Positions 58,910 through 64,000 of a stretch of DNA of 64,000 nucleotides are shown here, piece after piece. The notes beneath the pieces are model-generated. The model ran no database searches. It was given only the letters and a program-made list of their open reading frames with translations, and was not told where the DNA came from. This DNA is from Novosphingobium indicum. GTDB lineage: Bacteria > Pseudomonadota > Alphaproteobacteria > Sphingomonadales > Sphingomonadaceae. The stretch spans positions 1 to 64,000 of the forward strand of contig NZ_BMLK01000017.1 in NCBI RefSeq assembly GCF_014645195.1, given 5' to 3'. Each line of letters starts with the position of its first letter. The stretch's first letter is position 1. The translations under genes and the position numbers were made by a program.

Positions 58910-60235
58910 GTGACCCGCTTCCGCACGATCAGCCAGGCCAAATCCATCGATACCGCCGAGCAGCCGACCTGTTCGATCATGCTCGTGGAGGATTCCGCGG
59001 CCATGGCCCTGATGCTCAGGTCACGCATCGAGGCCGAAACCACCGGCGAGGTGGAATGGTACAAGACATACGCAGAAGCCTCGCAGGCCCTGATGGACCA
59101 CACGCCCAGCCTTGCGGTGACCGGCATGAACCTGCCCGACGCGCCGGACGGCGAAATCATCGACCTGCTCGAGGAAGAAGGTGTCCCCACCATCCTGTTC
59201 ACCGCCACGCTCAACCGCAAGGTGCGTGAACGGGCAAGCGCGCCGCACATCGTCGACTACTTCATCAAGGACGCGCCCGATACGGTCGATCACATTGCCC
59301 GGACCATCCAGCGCGTCACCAATGCCGCCGTCGCCTCGATCCTGATCGTGGACGACAGCGAGAGCGCGCGCCTGACGCTGGCCGAGATCCTCAACCTGCA
59401 GAACTATCGCATCCATCACGCGGCCTGCGGCGCCGAGGCGCTGGCCGTGCTGGAGCAGAACGACGACATCCAGCTCGTCATCACCGATTTCCACATGCCG
59501 GACATGGACGGGCAGGAACTCACCCGCCGCATCCGCACCGCCTATCCGCCCGAGCGGATGCGCATCATCGGCGTTTCGGCAAGTTCAGACCCCTACCTGT
59601 CCGCCGCGCTGCTCAAGGCCGGCGCATCGGACTTCGTCTACCGCCCCTACATCGCCGAAGAGGTGAAGTGCCGGATCGCCAGCAACATCGAGACGCTGAA
59701 CCAGATGCGGCGCCTCCAGTTCCTTGCAGAACGCGACTTCGTCAGCGGCATGTACAACCGCCGCGCCTTCTTCGAGCAGGCGCAAAGTCGCCTCGCCCGG
59801 GTGCGCAAGAAAGGCGGCACCGCCTCGATCGCCATCCTCGACATCGACGACTTCAAGAAAGTCACCGACACCTACGGCCATGACGTGGGCGATCAGGTGA
59901 TCCAGACGGCGGCCAAGGTCATCCACAATGTCCTGGCCCGGCGCAATTGCCTCTCGGCCCATTTCAGCGGCGAAGAGTTCGTCGTCCTGCTTAGCGACAT
60001 GTCTAACGACGAAGCCGTCGCCGTAAGCGAAGATCTGCGCAAGTCGCTCGAACAGGCCGTGATCCTCCACGACCAGACCAAGCTGCACATCACCGCGTCG
60101 ATCGGCGTGGCCGTGGTCCAGCCCGACGAGACGCTCAGCAACAACCTTAATGCCGCCGACCAGATGCTCTACATGGCCAAGGAAAAGGGCCATAACCGCG
60201 TCTGCGCCGACGCGGAGTTCTACCGCGCCGCCTGA
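58910..60235 (+). CDS. PleD-like dual-receiver diguanylate cyclase
   Basis: A 441-residue response regulator with two receiver domains and a GGDEF domain. Receiver 1 (about 20-135) keeps the acidic pair (MLVEDSA), Thr (LFTATL) and Lys (YFIKDA), but the phosphate-accepting Asp is Gly (VTGMNLPD). Receiver 2 (about 142-260) is complete with Asp in VITDFHMPDMDG. The GGDEF domain (about 275-435) has DFVSGMYNRRAFF, DIDDFKKVTDTYGHDVGDQ and signature SGEEF; the RxxD inhibitory site is missing. Start: GTG at 58910 with AAGGAG 6 bases upstream; an earlier GTG at 58850 has none. Confidence 0.87.
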   Translation: MTRFRTISQAKSIDTAEQPTCSIMLVEDSAAMALMLRSRIEAETTGEVEWYKTYAEASQALMDHTPSLAVTGMNLPDAPDGEIIDLLEEEGVPTILFTATLNRKVRERASAPHIVDYFIKDAPDTVDHIARTIQRVTNAAVASILIVDDSESARLTLAEILNLQNYRIHHAACGAEALAVLEQNDDIQLVITDFHMPDMDGQELTRRIRTAYPPERMRIIGVSASSDPYLSAALLKAGASDFVYRPYIAEEVKCRIASNIETLNQMRRLQFLAERDFVSGMYNRRAFFEQAQSRLARVRKKGGTASIAILDIDDFKKVTDTYGHDVGDQVIQTAAKVIHNVLARRNCLSAHFSGEEFVVLLSDMSNDEAVAVSEDLRKSLEQAVILHDQTKLHITASIGVAVVQPDETLSNNLNAADQMLYMAKEKGHNRVCADAEFYRAA

Positions 60236-60262
60236 GCCCTACGCAAAGATCTGGCGCAATCT

Positions 60263-60339
60263 CCGCTCCTCCTGAGCTTGTCCAAGGACGCTGGCACTGC
60301 GCCATGGTCCGCACCCTTCGACAAGCTCAGGAGGAGCGG
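60263..60339. repeat. CCTGAGCTTGTC palindromic repeat, copy 3
   Basis: CCGCTCCTCCTGAGCTTGTC pairs with GACAAGCTCAGGAGGAGCGG at 60320-60339, the most perfect of the three copies. It lies between convergent GGDEF and lysC genes and could act as a terminator hairpin for either. Confidence 0.88.
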
Positions 60340-60418
60340 TTTTCGATTCAGGCTTTGCGCATCTGATCCTTGAGACTGCTGCCTCTCTTTTCCAAGGGAG
60401 GGGGCAGCCAGCGGGAAA

Positions 60419-61708
60419 TCAGGCTGCGGCGTCGAGACCGTAGGCGGTGTGCAGCACGCGCACGGCCAGTTCGGTTTCGTCGGCATTGATCAGCACCGAG
60501 ACCTTGATCTCGCTGGTGGAGATCGCCTGGATATTGATGCCGCGGTCGGCCAGCGTCTTGAACATGGTGCTGGCAACGCCTGCATGGCTGCGCATGCCGA
60601 CGCCGACGACGCTGATCTTGGTGACGTGATCGTCGCTGATCAGGCGGAAGAAGCCGATCGCTTCCTTGCGCTCTTCCAGCATTGCCAGCGCTCGGGCGAG
60701 ATCGGCCTGCGGCACCGTGAAGGTGACGTCGGTCTCGCCCTTCTCCTTGGCGACGTTCTGGATGATCATGTCGACGTTGATGTTTGCTTCGGCCAGCGGC
60801 GCGAAGATCGAGGCCACCGCACCCGGACGGTCGGGCACGCGGGTAAGGGTAACCTTCGCCTCGTTCTTGTCGGCGGCGATACCGGTGATCAGCTGGCGTT
60901 CCATGTCGCTTCCTTCCAATTCGTCGTCGCTGACGATCATCGTGCCGGGCAGGTCGTCCGCGGGGGGCGCGCTCTCATCGATGAACGAGGACAGCACCTG
61001 CACCCTTACGCCTTCCTTCATGGCGAGCGAGACCGAGCGGGTCTGCAGCACTTTGGAGCCGACCGAGGCCAGCTCCAGCATTTCCTCGTAAGTCACGAGC
61101 GGCAGCTTGCGCGCCTTGGCGACGATGCGCGGGTCGGTGGTGTAGACACCGTCGACGTCGGTATAGATGTCGCAGCGGTCGGCCTTTACGGCGGCAGCGA
61201 CGGCCACGGCCGAGGTGTCGGAACCGCCACGTCCCAGCGTCGTCACGCGGCCTTCGGGCGAAACGCCCTGGAAGCCGGGGATCACCGCGATCTCGCCCGA
61301 TGCCATCGAAGCCAGCAGCGCGTCCGCATCGATATCCTCGATGCGGGCCTTGGCATGAGCGTCGTCGGTCCTGATCGGAACCTGCCAGCCGAGCCACGAG
61401 CGTGCCTTGCAGCCCATCGCCTGCAGCGTCAGCGCCAGCAGACCCGAGGTTACCTGTTCGCCCGATGCGACGACGACGTCGTATTCCGCCGGATCGTAAA
61501 GCGCATTGGCCTCGCGGCAGAAGTTGACCAGACGGTCGGTTTCGCCCGCCATCGCCGAAACGACCACGGCCACCGCGTGCCCGGCTTCCTGCTGGCGTTT
61601 GACGATACCCGCCACGCGCCGGATGCGCTCGGTCCCGGCCATCGAGGTGCCGCCGAATTTCATCACGATCCGTGCCAAGGTGCCGTTGCTCCCCGTGTCG
61701 TCTGCCAT
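60419..61708 (-). CDS. lysC: aspartate kinase
   Basis: A 429-residue enzyme phosphorylating aspartate, the entry step to lysine, threonine, methionine and diaminopimelate. The kinase domain carries MKFGGTSM (residue 16), GRGGSDTSA (about 168) and TDVDGVYTTDPRIV (about 190). Two C-terminal ACT domains (about 275-425: KVTLTRVPDRPGAVASIF, KISVVGVGMRSHAGVASTMF) bind inhibitory lysine or threonine. A monofunctional kinase without homoserine dehydrogenase. It is divergent from ubiG across 53 bases. Confidence 0.95.
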   Translation of the reverse strand: MADDTGSNGTLARIVMKFGGTSMAGTERIRRVAGIVKRQQEAGHAVAVVVSAMAGETDRLVNFCREANALYDPAEYDVVVASGEQVTSGLLALTLQAMGCKARSWLGWQVPIRTDDAHAKARIEDIDADALLASMASGEIAVIPGFQGVSPEGRVTTLGRGGSDTSAVAVAAAVKADRCDIYTDVDGVYTTDPRIVAKARKLPLVTYEEMLELASVGSKVLQTRSVSLAMKEGVRVQVLSSFIDESAPPADDLPGTMIVSDDELEGSDMERQLITGIAADKNEAKVTLTRVPDRPGAVASIFAPLAEANINVDMIIQNVAKEKGETDVTFTVPQADLARALAMLEERKEAIGFFRLISDDHVTKISVVGVGMRSHAGVASTMFKTLADRGINIQAISTSEIKVSVLINADETELAVRVLHTAYGLDAAA

Positions 61709-61761
61709 GCGCCGACATTGCGCCAGTGGATAAGAGTCCGGCGCGCTGTTAGGGGTGCTTC

Positions 61762-62502
61762 ATGGACAATGCAACTGGCAGGGCAACTGCGACGATCGAT
61801 CCCAGGGAAGCCGCGCATTTCGGCGCCCTTGCCGCGGACTGGTGGGACCCGAAGGGTTCCTCCGCGATGCTGCACAAGCTCAATCCGGTTCGTCTGGGCT
61901 TCATTCGGGAAGCCATTGATTCGTATTTCGGCACCGATTCGCGCAATATTCGACCGCTCTCGGGCAAGCGCGCGCTCGACGCGGGCTGCGGTGCGGGCCT
62001 GCTGTGCGAGCCCCTCGCCCGCCTCGGCGCGGAGGTCACCGGTGTCGATGCCGCGCCCGAGAACATTGCCGCCGCGCGCAGCCATGCCGAAGCGATGGGC
62101 CTTGGCATCGACTACCGGCAGGGCGAACTCGCGGCGCTGGTTCTTTCCGGGTTCGATCTGGTCTGTTCGCTGGAAGTCATCGAGCACGTGACCGACAAGG
62201 CCGCGTTCCTCGCCAGTCTCGCCGACGCCTTGGCCCCCGGCGGCCTGATGGTGCTCTCCTGCCCCAATCGCACCCCGCAATCGCGGTTGCTGCTGGTGGA
62301 GGCTGCCGAACGTCTGGGGCAGGTCCCCCGCGGCACGCACGACTGGAAGCAGTTCGTCACGCCCGAAGAACTGCGCGCGCTTGCCGCTGACGCAGGCCTC
62401 GTGCTCGGGGACGTAAAGGGCATTGGCTGGTCGCCGGTGAACGGCCTGCACCTCTCCGACGACACCTCGCTCAACTACATCGTCACGGCCACCGCCGCCT
62501 GA
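61762..62502 (+). CDS. ubiG: UbiG 3-demethylubiquinone-9 O-methyltransferase
   Basis: A 246-residue SAM-dependent O-methyltransferase of ubiquinone synthesis. Typical parts are HFGALAADWWDPKGSSAMLHKLNPVRLGFIR (cited in parts; residues 18-48), motif I ALDAGCGAGLLCEPLARLGAEVTGVD (about 72-97), LEVIEHVTD (about 138) and the membrane-insertion-prone region after GGLMVLSCPNRTPQS. It acts at the inner membrane twice in the pathway. No other ubi gene is close by. Confidence 0.94.
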   Translation: MDNATGRATATIDPREAAHFGALAADWWDPKGSSAMLHKLNPVRLGFIREAIDSYFGTDSRNIRPLSGKRALDAGCGAGLLCEPLARLGAEVTGVDAAPENIAAARSHAEAMGLGIDYRQGELAALVLSGFDLVCSLEVIEHVTDKAAFLASLADALAPGGLMVLSCPNRTPQSRLLLVEAAERLGQVPRGTHDWKQFVTPEELRALAADAGLVLGDVKGIGWSPVNGLHLSDDTSLNYIVTATAA

Positions 62503-62615
62503 CCAGCGGGTCCGTGCAAGCCAGCCCGATTGGACAGTGGGCCAAAGTACCCGAATGGGAACTACCCTTCCCTGGCACTTCCCATGACACTCCCTTGCCA
62601 AAAGGGAGAGAGACA

Positions 62616-63665
62616 ATGGACAAGCTGCGCGTCATCCAGTGGACAACCGGCAAGGTCGGCAAGCATTCGCTGCGCGCCATTCTGGACGATCCGCGGCTCG
62701 AACTGGCCGGATGCTACGCCTGGTCCGATGCCAAGAAAGGCGTCGATGCCGGCGAGCTTTGCGGACGCCCTGCGACCGGCATCGCCGCCACCAACGATAT
62801 CGAAGCATTGATCGCCTTGGGCGCGGACACCGTGCTCTACACCCCGTTCGAGGCCGATCTGGATCAGGCGATCAAGCTGCTCGAGAGCGGTCTAGACCTG
62901 GTTTCCACCAACCTCTTCCTCAATGTCGGCGGCATTCGCGGCGAGGTGAAGGACCGGCTGGAAACGGCCTGCGCCAAGGGCAATTCCTCGCTCTACATCA
63001 CCGGCATCAACCCCGGCTGGATCAACTCGGTGATCGCCAGCATGACGGCAATCTGCCGCGACGTGGAAAGCGTCTCGATCACCGAGTCGGCCGATTGCTC
63101 GGTCTACGAATCGGTCGAGACCTGGGGCTTCCTCGGCATGGGCGAGCCGGGCGGCGCGACCGACGAACTCATGGGCCGCGCGCAGGCATGGCTGATCCTG
63201 TTCAAGGATGCCGTCGAACGCATCGGCACGGCACTTGGCCTGACCTTCAACGATGTCGAGTTCTTCTGCGAATACGCCACCGCCGCGGAGAAAGTCGATC
63301 TCGGCTGGTTCTGCATGGAAAAGGGCACCAACGCAGCGCTGCGCGGTGGCTGGAACGGCAAAGTGAACGGCAAGACGGCGGTCAACATTACAGTAGTCTG
63401 GTATCTTACCAAGAAGCTGGCCGAAGGCTGGGAGATCGACGACGATCAGTACCGCCTCGTCGTCCAGGGCGAACCCAGCATAGACATGCACATGCGCCTG
63501 ATCCCGGCGGACCACTGGAAAAACCACGACTGGGACATTATGACCGCCCTGCCCGCCGTCTCCGCCGTGCCGCAGATCAAGGCCGCTCGCGCCGGTGTGT
63601 TGGGCCTCGTCGATCTCGGTCTGCCGGTCGCACCGATGGGAGACTGGCTGCAGGACCGCAACTGA
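62616..63665 (+). CDS. DapB-like NAD(P)-dependent dehydrogenase
   Basis: A 349-residue Rossmann protein of the dihydrodipicolinate reductase-like / amine dehydrogenase family: RVIQWTTGKVGKHSLRAILDDP (residue 5) is the nucleotide motif, with LYTPFEADLDQAIKLLESGLDLVST and LYITGINPGWINSVIASM following. Similar proteins act on 2,4-diaminopentanoate or on unknown catabolic amines or carboxylates; true DapB motifs for dihydrodipicolinate are not obvious. Start at 62616 has GGGAGAGAG just before. The 113-base spacer upstream has only weak inverted repeats. Confidence 0.78.
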   Translation: MDKLRVIQWTTGKVGKHSLRAILDDPRLELAGCYAWSDAKKGVDAGELCGRPATGIAATNDIEALIALGADTVLYTPFEADLDQAIKLLESGLDLVSTNLFLNVGGIRGEVKDRLETACAKGNSSLYITGINPGWINSVIASMTAICRDVESVSITESADCSVYESVETWGFLGMGEPGGATDELMGRAQAWLILFKDAVERIGTALGLTFNDVEFFCEYATAAEKVDLGWFCMEKGTNAALRGGWNGKVNGKTAVNITVVWYLTKKLAEGWEIDDDQYRLVVQGEPSIDMHMRLIPADHWKNHDWDIMTALPAVSAVPQIKAARAGVLGLVDLGLPVAPMGDWLQDRN

Positions 63666-63678
63666 CCGCTACGCCGCG

Positions 63679-64000
63679 TCAATCGGCTGCAAGCAACTCG
63701 GCGATGGCCTGCTTCGCGCGGGCCTCTCGTTGTTCCCAGGTCCCGGCGATCCGCACGAAAGGCACCTCAGCCTGTATCAGCACCTTTTCCGCGATGTCGG
63801 CGAAGCGGGCGCGGGTGGCCTCTTCTCCGAAGCAGCGCGTGCCGTCGTGCAGCCAGGGCACGTCGGGCGAGAACAGCAGATACAGATCGGCCTTGGGATA
63901 GGCCAATAGGGCATCCGGCACCTGCGAGAACAGCATCTGCGCCCATGCAGCCGTCATCAGCTGATCGGTGTCGAGCACCAGCAGCGGCGGCGATGCGGCG
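63679..64000 (-). CDS. AAA-type ATP-binding protein (NadR-like), N-terminus beyond window
   Basis: The C-terminal 107 residues of a nucleotide-binding protein; its start lies beyond the right edge. The visible part includes LLVLDTDQLMTAAWAQMLF, YLLFSPDVPWLHDGTRCFGEE and a terminal helix. The DTD motif after a hydrophobic strand and the following PDVPW-x-DG segment resemble the NadR nicotinamide-riboside kinase-like AAA_28 group. The phosphate-binding loop itself is outside the window, so identity is tentative. Convergent with the DapB-like gene. Confidence 0.65.
   Translation of the reverse strand, partial: AASPPLLVLDTDQLMTAAWAQMLFSQVPDALLAYPKADLYLLFSPDVPWLHDGTRCFGEEATRARFADIAEKVLIQAEVPFVRIAGTWEQREARAKQAIAELLAAD

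Overview
The window looks like chromosome (or a large replicon) of a GC-rich alphaproteobacterium of the order Sphingomonadales, most likely Novosphingobium or a close relative. The basis is GC-rich coding with strong third-position GC, the mixture of acyl-CoA, CoA-transferase, LLM-oxidoreductase and SDR genes usual in these degraders, several palindromic intergenic repeats that I recall from sphingomonads, and core genes (hflKC, degP, mrcA, lysC, ubiG, hemH, purU). The genus is an inference; no rRNA or tRNA gene is present to test it.

Region 1 (1-13.3 kb) is a metal-resistance island. It opens with a nested inverted repeat and an intact IS701-like insertion sequence (320-1755). Next comes a rightward operon: a CzcI-like His-rich periplasmic protein, czcC, czcB, czcA, a HupE/UreJ-family membrane protein, a membrane-anchored protein, a small exported protein (DUF6488-like) and an MFS carrier with a His-rich tail. 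Facing it is a chrA-superoxide dismutase pair whose SOD carries a twin-arginine export signal. About 580 bases without a convincing gene (13.3-13.9 kb) separate the island from the rest.

Region 2 (13.9-35.2 kb) is catabolic: two SDRs, a LuxR-type regulator, an LLM flavin oxidoreductase, a sulfotransferase, a sugar-isomerase-like protein, a DUF1214 protein, a DHA2 drug exporter, enoyl-CoA hydratase, a Cat1-type CoA transferase, a CitE-like lyase, an acyl-CoA dehydrogenase, a CaiB/BaiF CoA transferase, a thiamine-diphosphate enzyme, an aldehyde dehydrogenase, a cupin/JmjC-like protein and a winged-helix regulator. The CoA-transferase / ThDP-enzyme / aldehyde-dehydrogenase run is reminiscent of 2-hydroxyacyl-CoA cleavage (alpha-oxidation or oxalyl-CoA chemistry) and is the best candidate for an undescribed pathway. 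The substrate is unknown.

Region 3 (35.2-64 kb) is mainly housekeeping with stress and signalling genes: an mrp / molybdenum-hydroxylase / hemH operon with overlapping stop-start codons, divergent hflKC and degP, mrcA, msrB, a dienelactone-hydrolase-like protein, a phosphatase-like protein without a normal start codon, an SDR, two GGDEF proteins, a VOC protein, purU with a TTG start, a nitronate-monooxygenase-like protein, katG, a second Cat1-type CoA transferase, a GIY-YIG / DUF2239 / NTF2-like locus with twin palindromic operators, lysC, ubiG, a DapB-like dehydrogenase and a partial nucleotide-binding protein at the right edge.

Several palindromic intergenic repeats punctuate regions 2 and 3. 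Three copies belong to one family (core CCTGAGCTTGTC), and three larger elements sit at 19.7, 24.3 and 26.9 kb. One of them supplies the ribosome binding site of the next gene.
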